In this document: piece by piece, positions 12,201 to 27,700 of the stretch | Numbering within the stretch: position 1 is the stretch's first letter | How the letters are laid out: each line of letters starts with the position of its first letter | From: Pyrocephalus nanus | Taxonomy: Eukaryota; Chordata; Aves; Passeriformes; Tyrannidae | Reading direction: 5' to 3' | NCBI GenBank assembly: GCA_038380795.1 | Contig: CM076268.1 | Span: forward strand, 15,256,001-15,320,000 | Length of the DNA: 64,000 nt | The notes under the pieces: model-generated | What the model saw: only the letters and a program-made list of their open reading frames with translations | The model's database searches: none | What the model was told of the DNA's origin: nothing | Program-made: the position numbers and the translations under genes

Positions 12201-15200
12201 AATTCTGCTAATTGTACTTAGAAAGGGAACACTTCATGTCTTCATGGAGCTGTGTGCCTTGAATTACAGCATTTGATAGTCCTCTATTTCATTGTCCCTC
12301 AGAAGCTGCAATTTTCCTGTGCATTTGCTAATAGACCTTTGAACTAATGCAAAAAAAGGCCTGTGGTCAGTCACACCTTTCCCAAGTGATTATCTGACTG
12401 GAATCATCCCCAAGGGCTGAAATAGCCCCATGGATGGCACACACATTGTCAATAAACAAATGAAGTTCAGACTTCTTACAGAATTGTAGCTGGGAGATAG
12501 CACATATAACCTAGTCCATTTAAATTACCAGTAGATTTATTAATAACTTCATGTATGTATATTAATTAATTATTTATATATTTTTATTCCCAGAAATTGG
12601 GTTGTCATATAAATATAGATGGACAACTGCTACATGCATAATATAAACTGGCTGAAGTCAAGGGTGAAAAGCAATATATACTGATGGAATCATTTTGTTC
12701 TTTTCAACCACCAGGATTTTATTTTTTTTTCAGCTTTCAACATAGAAAAAGTCTCTACCTTCTCTGGACAGACTGGGAAGATTGTTGTATTTATTGTGAA
12801 CCGTGAAGATTTCTGTAAGACAACATGGATGTTAAGGCAATGAGGGCAGTTTGCTGTAATGCTGACCAAAGCCTTAGGTAAGTGCTGCCCAGTTTAGAAC
12901 TGTGAGGATTTCATATGGTGTAACTTAATCATTATCTTGTTCCAGGAAACATGACTTTTTGACTGTTCTTAGTAAAGAAACATGACAGCACAAAGGTATA
13001 ATTTGATTGATGTTTCCTAATTAAATTTATATGAAAATTTATATATCCATACAAAGACTGGTTCAGAAGTGGGTCATGAGGAAAATTTGTTCAAACCCTT
13101 TTAATTTCTAGTTTTTCAGAACTTTTATGCTGACTATATTTTTTAAGACAATCATAAATTCATTCCTCAGTGTCTTACTTGGAGGCAGGCAGGTCAATGT
13201 TACATATTTATATTAAAGCCTCAACTGAGAATATAGTTGCATTTCCCAGTCCTGTTATAACATGCTAATAGTTGGGATCTTTCACAGAAACTTAATTAAA
13301 TAGTTCCCTAGATGCACTAAGTTAAGCATTAAAACAACTAGTGCGGCATAAATCATTTAACAACCTTTATAAATGCATTTTCTCCCTACATTTTCACGTG
13401 TCTGTGTCTTGCTTGTACTCAGAATCATCCAATTAAGTTCCAGGAAATTCAGAGCACAGCCGTGCACTTTGGGTTCAGAACATAGAGATGGCTGAACTTG
13501 GAGATTTGATGAGGATTAAATGGCAGTTTGCTTATTATTCCAGGTTTCAGCTGTGGTGGGCAGGTAAATGCTAGCAGAAAAAAGCAGGATGGGAGTTTCA
13601 AGGTGCTTGGGCACAACAAAAGTCAAGTCAAACAAAACATTTGCACACTTTTAATGCACAAATTCTATTTGATCCTTTTATTATTGCAGTAGTTGATATT
13701 AATTATGTCATGATAATATTTCATCCTTGGCATGCATGGCACTTCATCCACAAAATAATGCAACTCCTCCTCTGTATTTGGGGAACAGATAGGACTTAAT
13801 GGAAGTGAAGCTGTTTCCCTCTGTGGCCAGGGAGGTGATGATGTGTGAAATAGTGTCCTCTACTGCATGAGTCGAGACAATGCACTGGCACTGGGCTGCG
13901 CTGGCAGAAAGGTGGCCTGGGGTGGGAAAGCTCTTTCCCTTTAAGTGACTGTTTTAAGCTGCAGCCTTTCTGCTCGGGTTTGGTTGCTGGATGCTATCCA
14001 GGACTTCTACTGCATCAGGACTGAAATGTTAAATTCTTTCCTTTTGGAGGGGATATATTGGATTTTCTCGCAAATTCTCTTCTAGTGTCCTTCAATTCCT
14101 CACTTGTGATGTTTTCAATTACAGCAAAACCTGGTCTAAAGGTAATATTTTACCCATTACTAGGAATATGATTTATCTTAAGAAGTAAAAAGGTTGAAAA
14201 AACCTGGTGCCTTGAGGGGCAGAAGGGTCTGTTGCAGAGTTCTGTGATAGTTATTGATACGGTTGCTCCGTAAAGATGAAGGAAACATTTCAAATGCAGC
14301 ATACACTGTTCTTTGATGGAAACATTTCTGTATTTAATTCACTCTTTAAAAGACCTGCACAGTATCAAGAAGCTCAACTCTGACTTTAGGTAACCCACTG
14401 GGTGTCTGAGGAGGCTGGTAGCTCTGATTTTCTGATTAATAACTCAGTTTCACTGACCACAGCATGGTTACATATGACACCAGAGTATAGAACCCATTGA
14501 AACTAATTTAGTTAAATGTTCATGAAAGCTATATTTCAGTACTGTTGGCCATTTGCCATAGTATGGAGAAATTTAATGTATAATGCAGCACTTTATGACA
14601 TAACCAAAGGGCACTTTTCCTGCCTCAAATGTTGAGTTTCCTTCCCAGATACACAGACCTGTGCAGGTCAACAGTCACACACACAATAAAATGCGAGTTA
14701 CTTTTTGAACATTAATCAAAATGAAATGTAATATTTATCTGGCTTTTGTAACTCTCAGAGTGCTGAAGGAATGATGAGTGGGCAATTTTAATCCCTTTCC
14801 TCAAACTGGACGAAAGATAGTTGTTGGCACAAGCATGAGTTAGAAAAGTGTCTCTGTCAAACTCTTTCTAATATGCCTAGGTCTGTTCCTACTCTGGGGG
14901 AATTCATAGCTTTGGGAACACAGGTTTGAGTCTGTAAAATAAATTTAAGAAACTAATCTAGGATTGGGTTTGCTGTTATTTGTTTTGTTTTGTTTTTTAA
15001 AGGAGGAAATGGTATTGATAGTCCAGTATTAGTACAGACACTGGCATGAAACAGCTGACAGCTATTCTGAGACTTTACAGCAATAGTATTTTATGGCCTT
15101 CTAGATTTTCCCTAGTTATGCAGATGTTGTGTTATAGCATTCTTCTTCCCCATTGTTTTTTACTTTCAGGCTTTTAGAGTCTCAGTAATAAAATCATTTG

Positions 15201-18111
15201 CCTGATTTAACAAAATTTCTTTTCTGAGTTTGGTTACTTCTGGTCTGGACCACCTTCTTGACAACCATAAGATTAGAGTATCCTTCTCCTTACCTTGCCT
15301 GCTACTATGTCCCTTGCACAAAACAAATTATATTTAAATTACACTTAGAGGAATGGATTTGTAGGTGGAATTCCCTAGTTCATAATAGAGTACAGAAGAC
15401 ATATGGGTCCACTGAGCTGAGAAAGAATATTCTAAGAAGTTTATGTTATGACTACGCAATAGGATGACTCAGTGGTTAACTATGGATGGAGGAATATGAC
15501 ATGCCATAAATGCTTGTGATCCCAGCCATGTTATTTAGTAGGTTTCATGCTGCTCTTAAAAGACTGAGGCAAAGAGCAAATTTCATCTCCAGTTCTGCTC
15601 GAAGATTTTGATGCAACAAAATTGAATGGAATTCATTCCCTCTGACACTGCACTCAAAGAGTAAACTATTACTTCACAAAATAGCTTTTTTAAAAAAACG
15701 TATTTTGGAAAAGAACTGTTCTGGTCAGCTTTTCTGTGCAGGCAAATGCATATGATGAGGCTATTGCCATATAGTAACATTCCGGCATTGATAGGAAGCA
15801 ATTTCCTTGCTGCCGATCAAGCAACACTTTACAAAAAAGCTTGCATATACCTTTCTATGGCAGATGATGTTGAAAATAAATAAAAAAAAATTTACTATTA
15901 ATTCTTACATTTTCTGAACAAAAATGAATGCAGTAGACATAAGTTTTGATCGTGACACTCTAAAGAACAAGAAAAACATACTAGTCTACACATGCATTAA
16001 GGGCTTGGAAGTTTTTAGAGGAAAATCTATCACCATATAAAGTAGCAGACAAAACAAAAGAGGAGAGCCTATGAAATGAAGCGAGACAAAACTCCATTAT
16101 GTCAGACATCTAAAACTCCTGCTATTTCTGACATAGTGAAGAAAATTATTCGACTTTTCTAACTGACCTTTTTCTCACTGAAGTTGTAAGAATTTTTTAA
16201 GTATAAAAAGAAAATTTGGTTATATTCATGGAAAGCAACCAACCTATAATTTAATATTCCACATTTTCACATGACTGGATAATGTTATTGATGGATAATA
16301 TGCAATTTGCTGAAATATAGCAGGGAAATTGATGCATATGTTTCCACTTACATATGCAGTTCACCGAGTAAATGAGTTTTGGGTTTTTTTAAGTGGAAGA
16401 ACAAATAGAAATTAAGAGATATAGCATGAGGTATAGCCTTTTTCTGTTATAGAGTTATTTATATTTTTATTATATATTTATATTTCTAGAGTTATTTATA
16501 TTATAAAGTAATTTTCTAGGTTTTGAAAATTGGTCACTGAAGGAATTTTGTAGAACTGTTTAAAAAATATGTTGGGAAACTACTGTGAAAGAAGGGGACA
16601 TACTGATGGATTCAGAATAGCATCTTCAAAATAGAAATATGATAAATAATGCTTCCTAAACATAACAGTGGAATACCTTAGAGGTTTCTGAAATCAATTT
16701 GCAAATAAAGAAAAACTCATAAATCATATCATTTTTGTAAGAAAGAATTTATAGCATCCTCCCTCTAGATGCTATAAAGAATTTTGGACATAAAAAGTAG
16801 GAAGAAAGCCTTTGAGTTTCAAATGAATCCAAAACTAGTTTCCTTGTCTACTTTTTGCCACTGCTAATTTTTGTTGAACATCTGTTTGAAAGGTGCTTAT
16901 TCTATTGTTCTCTGCTCATTAGCTCTTCTAATATTTTCATTAGAATATGAACAAAAAAAGTTACTTTAATATGACCACATAATTCTAATTTGTCTTTGTT
17001 ATTTCTACTCTGTGCAAATTTCCCTGGATCTAAGTTAACAACCTCATTTGTCTATTTGGTTGTCAAGATGTGAGAGTATTTCTAAGGCACTTTTCATGAC
17101 ACATTTTTCCCTTATTGGCAGTAGCAGATTTTATGGCTATTGTCTCACAAGTTATGCTGCAGTGACACAAAGCTTTTTGAGGGCATCAAGTCCCTACCAA
17201 CATGCAAAGTCTGATGAATATTTTCATACTGACTTGGTAAGTGAGTCACAACCTTTGTGAATTGCCTGAGGGTTCAAAGCAATTCAAGGGAAGGGTCATT
17301 TAGAGAACTCATCTTTCCAGACTCCTGTGCTCTGTTCACTAGTTAACAAGGGTCTTTTTGTAATCACAGTAAAATTCTGATTTCTAAAAGTGGGAAGGAT
17401 CAGTCTGTACGTGCTGTGTTCATATAGGCTTACTTAAACATAAGCTATTGACCAGTGGCAGAGACAGAATAACTAACTGAACTAATGGATCTCTGTTTTG
17501 ATGTGGTTCATCAATTTTTATACTTGGGCAAGAGACCTTATATCCCTCCTCAGGTAGCTGGAGGTAAAATATTATTTCATTAATATGATTAATATGCATT
17601 CATCAGATATATGAAGGATCTGAACTTAACTCAGTTTTGAGGAGACCTGGCAAGACCTTGTTGAGCTGTATGAACAACCACCTCAGATATCCCTAACAAA
17701 GATCTTTGCAAAAAGTAGGGTAGGAGACTAAGGAGACTAAGAGTGGGGGAGGAGCTCAGTATTACTTTTTGAAAGTTCCAAGAGCAAGCTACAGGAGCTC
17801 TCTCAGTTTCAGACCTGCATCTCTTCTGTCATCCTCTGTAGTTACAAAAGTGTAATTTAGATTAGACTGGAAATGTGGAAACAATTTGGCCAGTGATGCA
17901 TAAGAAATAGAAACCAGTTCTCCCTTCTCTGATCCTTCTCTGTCAATCTTTAGAGTAAAGAGCAAGTGATCTCTACTTCCCTTATTAAAATATGGTGCCT
18001 AATATTCAAAGGAAGTAATCGATACAATAAGAAGGCACTGTTAAGACATAGGTAATTTAGAAGGTGGCAGAATGTCTTATATAAGGCTAATGGCAACATG
18101 ACAAAGGTTTT
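9285..18111. other. Intergenic AT-rich DNA, no gene seen
   Basis: No recognisable exon or repeat family. A patch at about 13790-13990 is richer in G and C than its surroundings and contains no open frame of note. Two copies of an aaatacacccatg unit lie next to each other near 11384-11415. Confidence 0.65.
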
Positions 18112-18750
18112 CACAGAATCACAGAATATGCTGAGTTGGAAGGGACTCACAATGATCATTGAGTCCAACACTTAGCCCTGCACAGGATTATCCCCAAGAG
18201 TCTCACCATGTGCCCAAAAATATTGTCCAAACACTTCTTGAACCTTGGCAAGCTTGGTGCTGTGACCACTTCCCTGAGGAGCCTTTTTCAGCACCCAGCC
18301 ACCCTCTGGGTGAAGAACCTTTCTCTAATATCCAACCTAAACCTCTCCTGACACAACTTCAGGCCATTCCCTCAGGTTCTGTCACTGGTCACCACAGAGA
18401 TCAGTGCCTGCCCCTCTGCTTCCTGTCATGAGAAAGTTGTAACTGCAATGAGGTCTCCCCTCAGTCTCCTCTTCTCCAGGCTGAACAGAGCAAGTGCCCT
18501 CAGCCACTCCTCCTACGGCTTCCCCTCAAGGCTCTTTCCCCTTCATTGCCCTCCTCTAGATGCTCCCTAAGAGCTTAATATCTTTCTTGCATTGCAGTGA
18601 CCTAAACTGCACACAATATTCAAGGCGAGGCCACACCAGTGAAGAGCAGAGTGGGACAATCCTTTCCCTTGACTGGCTGGTGATGCTTTGCCTGATGCAC
18701 CCCAGGAAAGTTTTAATGCAGCTGTTCTTTTCACACAGTGCCTGCTGCAA
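18112..18750 (-). mobile_element. CR1 LINE 3'-end fragment including C-terminal ORF2 remnant
   Basis: It starts at the CR1 3' end with cacagaatcacagaatatgctgagttggaagg on the complement and runs through the CR1 3' UTR. The right half (minus-strand open piece 18556-18783) translates to the end of the CR1 ORF2 protein: S-R-E-R-I-V-P-L, then L-V-W-P-R-L-E-Y-C-V-Q-F and K-K-D-I-K-L-L. The copy is truncated at its 5' end, within ORF2. It belongs to the same subfamily style as the copy at 48.6 kb. Confidence 0.93.
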
Positions 18751-21700
18751 CTGTGTGTTACAATAATATAAAATTGCTGTCATTAATAGTATAGACTTAT
18801 TTTGCCTGCAGAATTAGGCTCAGCAGGATGGATCATTATTAAATTGCAGAAAACATTAAAATAAACTCTGGGTATTTAGGTAGCTAATCTGGATAAAGCT
18901 TTAAAACCATGATGCAGTGTTGAAGATAATGTAACGTTGGAAAGCAGCGTACCAAGAGTAGACTTGGCAGAAGAAATCGAAATCTGTCCTTTAGTTATCA
19001 AACAAACAAAAAACACAGCCAGTCACTGAGACTGTTATAAAAATGCTGTCAAAACCATTAAAACTGCTTTTCCCCTCATTTTCTTCATGCTGTCTGAGGC
19101 CCAGAAAAAAGACTTGTGATATCCAAGCCCAGTTTCACTTTGACTTGATGTATCTTGCAGAAAATTAGGTGAGTGAACATCCCATTTTCATTATATTTGA
19201 TTGCAAATCTTTATATATTAGGAGTGCTATCAAACTGATATTATTGTACACACCCTAGTACTGCCACTGTTGCTGGTGGACCTAGAATTCTGACCTATTG
19301 ACTATCTGCCCTTACCCTGATGCAACTACAGGAGAAACAAGATGCCTTGGGTTCTTTCTTTCAGCTCCCAACAACATCTATTCTCAGGCAGCTGGGATTC
19401 ATGCACAGCTCAACCTCACACAGCCCATGGCAATAGTAAGATGTTTTGTGTCCATGTTGTGAGAACGCCCTGGTTGCTCCTTAGCAACTGATTGGTTGCA
19501 TTCAAAGAGGTGAGTGCCAAGGGAGTCATGATGATGGTTTCCTACCAGACTTGGTAAATTCCTTGAGTAGGCAAAGAAATTATACTGATATCACCACCTG
19601 AGTAAACAAATATGGAATTCCAGTGAACTGAGAAATTTTATTGGAATGAAGGACAGAGGATCAAAGGCCTCTGCCTCAAAACAGAGGCATCCAATGCAGA
19701 AGACTCTAAAACAAGAGAATAGAACTGTGCTCAATTCCATGGTAATTCACTCTTTTTGAAAGACACATACTATTATTCTCAGGGTTACAATATACTCTCC
19801 CAAACTGAATATATAGGGAATTTCTCTACTTTGATGCCACTGTCTATTTTTACTTCATAATTCTCCCAAAAACATGATTAGACCCTAAAAAGAAAGAGGG
19901 TAGGGAGCAAAGAGAGTGACTGAAAACTGGTCAGATTAGGAAACATGTGGAGCAAGTTTGTTGAGTGAATATTTGTTTCACCCCAGTCTTGCTGATGTTG
20001 ACCAGGAACAGCAACACCACTTCTCTGCCAGGGCAGTAAGGGCATTCTCCCATAGCTGCAGCCAAAGGGTTGGCTCTGAAGGAGCGTTGCTAGCAGGATG
20101 GCACCAAGAGCAGGTAATTCAAACTCTGCCAGATTACAAATATTGCTTTCTCAGATAATGAGGAAAAAAATGGTGAGAGATCTTCACAGATATTTCTTAA
20201 CCTATATCCTCACCTTCTCCCCTGCTTCAACTGCAGAAGCAAGGTTCATTTTTCCATAATGCATTGTATAGTGGAGCTTGAAATCTGCAGGTGAAAGGCA
20301 TAGTGCTGTTATTATTACTTACTGTTATAAAAGACAACACAGGGATTGCCATCAGTGAATCTGTCTGGCAGAGTTAGGTCTGAAACTTGTAGTCCTCAGC
20401 TATCTGGGTAGGTTTAAGGAATAATTTCTGTTATTTGTAATATACAAAGCAATAAAATGCTACTAAGAATGATTAATAGCCAAAGTGAAGCTCAGACATT
20501 TAATCGATCTCAAAAGCCATTTATTGCAAGTATATGAAAGCAAAAGAGATTATTGCTATTATACAACAAACTATAAAATCAGAAAGGAAAAAAAGGCATC
20601 TTTTTTTTCTTGAAGATGCTGAGAAAGTGTTCTGCATTTTCCCTCTCTGCTGGATTTTCCATTGGAAACACATGCTGGAGGAACAAGTGGGATCAATAAC
20701 ATCACAGACATAGCTTTAAATACTTATTAAATGATCAAGGACAGATACTGTTTGAGGATAAGCTGAAAAATTGTTCACAGAAGCAGCTGGTGCAGAGCAG
20801 AAGTGACCAGATTGGACAATGAGGGCTTTGTGTGCAGATACGTTTGAATTTTTCTGCCTGAAATTCTGTGCTTGTTATATAACCTCTCTTGATTAATTGA
20901 GCCTCCATGCCAGGTTGTCGGCTGCAGCTGAGGTGTGTCTGGCACAGCCAAGGGGAACTGGCACACCAGACTGCTGCTAAGTTTTACTTTGTTCTGCCCC
21001 AAGCCATAGGAATACTTGATGACCTGATGTTTCTGTGTTGGTTCTGTAGCACTTGAAGACTCTCCTCCATACCAAACAAAATGTTCAGTAATTTTGCTTC
21101 ACACTGGTCAGAGCAGTCCCACAGAGGTTCCAACTTCAAGAGGATATTCCTGGAGGCCAAGTCCTCTGGTCATATCCAGCCTTTGCACAAGGTAGGAAAA
21201 AAGCCATTCCACTGCTATGTGCCAACCTGACAACTGCTCATGTCTGGGGGACCGAGAAGGCATTAGGATAAGTGGAATTTATTATCTTGAACATGTACGT
21301 GAATCTGGTATTCTGTTTTTAGGTCCCAAGTGTAAGAGGTCTCAAAAGAGTATTAGGAGAGAAGTCATGATGTGAAGAGTTTTCCCTTATTCCATGAAGT
21401 AGGAAGGAGTGACCAGAATTAAGGAAGTCTAGCTAGGGAAGCCTGCATGCAGATGAGCTTTTTTCATTTGTTTAAACCATTTTTCTTGGCTATGCTCCTA
21501 CAAATAAGAGGGGTTTATTTCAAGAAGTTGAAGTGAAATAATTTACCTGTCCTTGTGAAGCAGATGAAAATTGGGATGCATTGCCTCTGATAAACAAGTA
21601 GCTGGCTCTTTGCTGCCTCTTGAAAGGTGTGTTCATGCAGACACGAATGCAAAAGACCAAAACTTAAATCCTATGCAATACTGGATGAGCACTGGCACTA

Positions 21701-24700
21701 CCTTATATTCTTTCTGCTTCTCCCTGTGTGCTATAAGAGTTTCTTTATGGGTTAGTCTTCTACGTAACTGCTTGCTATACACAGTCTTTTCTCTTTTTTT
21801 CCTTTAATATAAATAAACTATCTTTATTAAGACTGTAAATTTACTAAAATGTTATAGATTCAGATGAATCAATAGCTCTAACGGTTTGGAAGAGAGTTTT
21901 GCCCAGTTGATTCATTTATCTAAGTCAGGAGACATATACTACAGTTCATAGATTTTATGATGCCCAAGATGGCTTTGCCTTCATCTAGGAGGTAACCAAT
22001 GATGCCTAATTAATGCCAAATGTTTCAAACACATACTTGCTGTATCTATTATAGACTTGGAGTTGAACTCAGAAATTTATCTTTTTTCCTGTCTCATTAA
22101 ACACTATTTTGAACTTCACTAACATATAGCTAATGATCATGTCTTTAAGAGTATTTGCAAATCAGTCACCTCTGACCTGGAATTAGTTCTTAAAAAGTTT
22201 AAAAAATCTAGAGTCCTGTAAAACAGACTGCATCTTAATTCCTCAGGGCTTATATCATGTGAAGTTTGAGGGGATATTTTCTCCCTTGTCCTGATGAGCT
22301 TTCTTGGTAAGAGGAGCTCTTCCGGTAAGAGTTTCCCTCCTCTTGCTAATCTGTATGTGCAATGTACAAAATTCAGTCTCAACTATGTTTTCTAATTGTA
22401 TCTGTAAGTTTTATGGCTAGATTCTGATTATTGACTGCTTCTCCTCAGAGGAGCATTTCCCAGTATAAAGGAGTCCCCAGTGGCACAATACGTAGATATT
22501 ACTTATGCATCCATCAGTAAATTACCTAGGCAACAATTACAAAATTGGGATTCAGGTAGTACAAATAATTGAGTTCTTTTCACTGCAGTAGCTGAATTGA
22601 GAAGTTAGAAAAGAATCTTAATTTAGGGTGACTGGAAATAGAAGTGTTGGGTTCTTTTCTCAGAATACAAAAAGTGCACTCACCCCTGTGTGGCATCAGA
22701 GTTCAAACTCAAAGCCTCCCTGCACAAAGGAATACTTCTATCTGCCAGGGTTGCACCCTACTCACAGCATTTGCAAGCTATCTTAGTAGAGGTCACCCTT
22801 AGCAAATGCCCTTCTCCTCTAAAGTTGTGGCTATCATGTGAAAAATAAAAATCTCTTTGGACTATTTAAGAAATTAAATCTGCATTTTTAATGGCTTCAA
22901 TCTGGCTCCTGCTGTGTTTTTCAACGAACATTTTCTGATACCCTGGATGAGATTTGCCTCAGTTTGTATGTAAAAAACCTCTGCTCTTCTGAGGTCAAGT
23001 GACTTTATTGGATGATCTGTACCTTTGAAAGTTCCTCTGACTATGTTTGTTACCAACTGAAGGGCTTGGCAGAAAGATCGAGTTCAGCATTGTGATCTGA
23101 AATTGATTGGGATCAGACTTATTCTAATCAGCTCTGGCACAAAGTAACATAACACAGGGCTCTCTGCCAAGAACAGTCTGATTTCAGCTCTGGAGTGCTT
23201 CTCGGTGAAGTACTGCAGCCCTTGGGCTTCCATGGAGAGTAGTTGTTTTCCTAGGGTGAGAATGGAGAACAGGTTGCTGGATTAGCAATGCTTTTGTTTT
23301 GGAGGGCCTGTAAGGAATATGGAGAATAGCACCTGGTATGCTCCCAGGAGATCTGTGTTGTTTTGTCTTGCACAGGTGGAATTTCTGAATGCCTTTCCAA
23401 TTCAGTGTCAGAAAGAAAGGACTGCAGCAACCCAAGTGTGAAACACAGTAGCTAAATCCTCACTGGAGCCAAGAAGTCATAGTAAATCAAAAAGATTGAA
23501 TTGTAAATATTGTATATTGCCTCTATCACTAGTAGAATGTGCTATGTATGGTCTAGTTTGTCTTTATGCTTTATTGAGAAATATTCCCAGGACAGCCATG
23601 GTCATGTCTCTGGGGAAAGGAACAGAACGACGAAGACACTTGCGGATTTTGTATCAGCTCTTGGGGACAACAAGTGATTGTTTTGGAGATTTTAGGTCTT
23701 CAGGATGGGCTTTTCCTGCTAGCTAATTAACTTCAAGAAGAATTTAAACAATACAGTTTGATTTGATGCCCCATGGATGGAAGAATACTTCGTCCTGTCT
23801 GTGTTTTCCTTTCCATTATAAGCAGCTCATAATGATCTCATAAATGTCTAGAGAAAAGCTTAAGGAAATAGCCAAATGTCAGAGATATAAGCAATCCCAG
23901 AGTTAGAATCCTGCATGCACGTAGTTAATTTTTATGTTTCTTTAATGTGAATATAAGTTTTATTTAATCATTCTGTGATGTTTCTCTGAAGGAGGGTTAG
24001 TACTATCCTGCAGCTTATTTTCCAGTGTTAAAGTGCCACAGGCATCATATCGGACTTTATTATGTACATTATCTTTTAAAATTATCTCCTGTGCAACTTT
24101 TTCTTGTGTTTTCAAATGAACACCACTAAAATGAATTAAACGAGCAAGGGGACCAATAGGTGTTATAAAGACAACATTGTGTTATGAAGGCAATGGTATA
24201 ATGTCAAAACTAAAGCAGTTCAGAATCAATTGCAGGATGTTCTGCAATTATTGCATAAATTTGGCTTTGCAGGTTTATGGCTTAAATTTCCAGTTGATAT
24301 GAGACTCCTGAGTAATGTTGGAAGTGATTCAGTTTCATGATGCCTTACTTCACCGTGTGAAACAAGTACAGTGGTCTCAACCTTGCAATACAGGCTTATT
24401 GTGAGACAGTGAGATAAAGGAAGTCACATAACACTACAGAGTGATAACAATAACAAGAATCCCATATGTGTAAATACATACACAGGTATTTCTGGATAGA
24501 TACTGCCTATGACAAACCTAATAAACTAACTGAATTAATGAGACAATGGCTCAGAAATTCATAAATACCAGACTTAGCACTGGATTCACTTTGGACCCAT
24601 ATCTCCTCTAGTCCTAAATTTCCAGTAGTGAAATGAAAGATGACTTCAATTGGGACCAAATCTCTGCTTCTGCTGTCTTATCTCTGCATTTCATCCAACA

Positions 24701-27700
24701 GAGGAAGGTAATATATAACTGCAACAGCATAAGATATTTAAAGAATGACAAAGAACATGGAGGTGCCTAAAAGCGAAGCATGTTATCCTAAAGTAGCTCC
24801 TGATGGGAGCTATCTATGCCTGCAGTGCCATGTAGTAGAGTTCATGTAGAAAGAAAACAGGAACTGGAGATGCAGCTGCAGTTCAGATAGAAATTTATTA
24901 GATGGCTGAAAGATGTCTTGAGGAGAATGGTGAAGAATCCTTTTATAGTCTTGAAAACATTTTTATGTCATGAAAACAAATAAAACTACTATTCAAAGAT
25001 GCAATTAAATCAGTCTTTAGACAGTGGACATGTGAGAAATTATGAAGATGAAAAAACAGGCAAATGCCTAAAGAAATACTTCAAGGTATTTCTATAGATA
25101 GAAGAGGACTCTATTAATAAGGTCAGCTCTCCTAAGCACCTGAGGAAATTATGAAATTAAAGTTTATCTGTATTTTAAATACAATAAAGGTATAGTGTCG
25201 TAGAAAAGTAATCATGACTAGAACACAGATTTAAGAAAATGCAGTGTTAGGAAAAGATGAAAACAAAGTCAAAGGCAACGGAACAGATAGATACATGAAA
25301 TGGTAATCAGTAAAGAAATAGAACTGAGATTAAAAGACAATGTTGGGGCAAAAGTGAATGAGTGTAAGTAAAGGCTGGAAGTTAGAAAGTTCCTAACATG
25401 TAGGAGCAAGTGGAATTTGATTATTTCTAGGAAAAGAATGATGACACAAATGCCTATAATGACTGAAGACTGTGATTGATGATTCTGAAGTTTACACTGT
25501 TACCATTCAACCCCATAAAAAGGTAATGCCTCTGTATAGGTTTCCCCATACAGTAAGCAGTCTATGCATATAATTTTCTGTTAATGCACCCCTATTGCCT
25601 TTGTAAGATTCTTAAGTACCTGCAATACAAAGTAATCTACCACTTCAGTCAAGCAGATTTATGCACCTATATGAGTTGTAGCAGCAATTGGGCTGGTTTA
25701 AAAATTGCAGTATTTTAATTCTTTCAGGTTTTTCAGTAGCAGCAACACAATCTGCTTTTTGTTACGATGGTTTCTTGCCACTGCCACAAAGGCAGCAGCA
25801 GTTGGCAACTGTCAGAAAGCTTGTCTGTCTTTAAATACATGTAACTGCTAAAGGAAGAACAGTAGTTTCATAGACTGTAAAAGTATTAAAGCCCATAGCA
25901 TTAAAGAGATCCCTGATTAACAGAACCCAAACAATTGAAAAGTATATAAGACATACACACACAAAACCCAATTCTTTATACAGCAATCTTACAGTTCCCT
26001 CAGTTTCACCCAAACTAAATTAAAATGAGAACCTTTAGGCAAATTGCCATTAAATGAAAACTCTTAAAAGGAGAATGTACAATCTAATTATACTGTTACA
26101 AATGTGTACCTTTCATCTACAAGGCTGGTACTCCAAATTATAATAGTCAATTATGATTATATAATCTATTAAAAAGAATAAGCAAAGTGCTATAATGAAA
26201 AAGATAAACCTACAAAAGAACATGAAAGACATCTCTAGTGGCACAAAGTGGTGTAACAGTAGTACCATATACAATTTCCTTTCTCTTGTAGCTTGTATTT
26301 AGATTATGTTGCAGAGACTGGGTGCTGGCAGTCACTTCCTGAATTCTCATGAATGTATTCTCTGTGACAATTGAATTATTATTTACAATATCCCATGAAT
26401 ACAGCTGTCTGGAAATAAAAGCATGAGGCTTATAACTAAAGTAATAAACCATGGTTAAGAGAAGTACTTTCTTTAATTTTGCATGTCATTAATGCATTAT
26501 TTTCAAAAATGCCTTCCTTCTTTCCTTATTCCTTTCCTCTCTTCTCCCTCCTGTCCTTCCTTCCTTCCTTCCTCTTTTTTTCACAATTTTTAATTACATA
26601 ATGACACAGTTAGCAAATATACTGAGAACTGCTAAAGCATGATCAAAGTTATGGAATAGTTTCTATTCTGTGAATGAACAACTAGAACAGGGCCTTTAAA
26701 CCTAAAAAGATGAAACTAGGGGAGATATGAAAACTCTGTAGTATCATAAATGATGGTAAGATGACAAATAAGGAATCTATGCATTACCTTTGCAAATACA
26801 AGAAATTGGGAGTCTCAAATGAAACAAAGAATTTACTTTATGCAATGTGTGGGTCAGCCAAGGAATTTCTAATAGGACATGGTGGATAGTAAACGCATTC
26901 AGACTCAAAAAGTGAATGAGCAAATTCATTTAAGAAAAATACTCCAGTGTCTCTTGAACCAGTAGACATTACCACTGCCTTAGGGAAAATCTGAGCTGAC
27001 TCTTTGGAGGCTGTGAGAACACAGCAGATGTCTAGAGAGGAGAGTGTAGGAACAAGGTAGTAACATACTATCAGCTGCTGTCAGAGACAGAAATTAAGTC
27101 AGCTACTTTTCTGCAAACCCGCCTTATGTGAAAATTGCCAACTGCCCTAACTCTAATGCATTTCCTATGAATGAGATCCAGCGTAAGGGGAGCACCCTCA
27201 AACTGTAAGAGGACTGAAATCAGATGTATTTGATCCATTTCCTTTGCACTGTCTGTGATCGTGGTCTAAAGTACCAAACTCCACGCTGACTGAATGACTT
27301 TTTGGTCAAGAGTTTTCTGACATATAGTATCTACACTGTATTTGGAGTTTATCATTGCTAAGTAGCTTTTCTTCTCTAATCTACAATTAAGAAGCAAAAA
27401 TCTCTAATAATTGTGATTCCTGGTGTTATTTTTGCTAAAAAGATTTCAGTTCATATTCAAAACTTGATCACTGTTAAAGGAAACCTCTCTCTGGTGCTTC
27501 CACAGTTTCAAAGGGGTACTTCCAACCTATTTCAAATATCCTTTACTAAAATAATATTCCTTTAATCTGTGATAACATTTCTTTTTCTTTTCAGGCTACA
27601 GAATACAATTAGTGCAAACTAATGTTTTTATTTCTGCCTTTTGAGGACCCCCACCTTTTGAGAACCTGATTTCTCTTCTATATATTTCTGTGTTCAATAT

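Noticed and set aside
12826..12880. Short ATG-led frame followed by a ggtaagt donor-like site
   Set aside because: Only about 18 codons, with no partner exon, promoter signature or recognisable product; probably chance.
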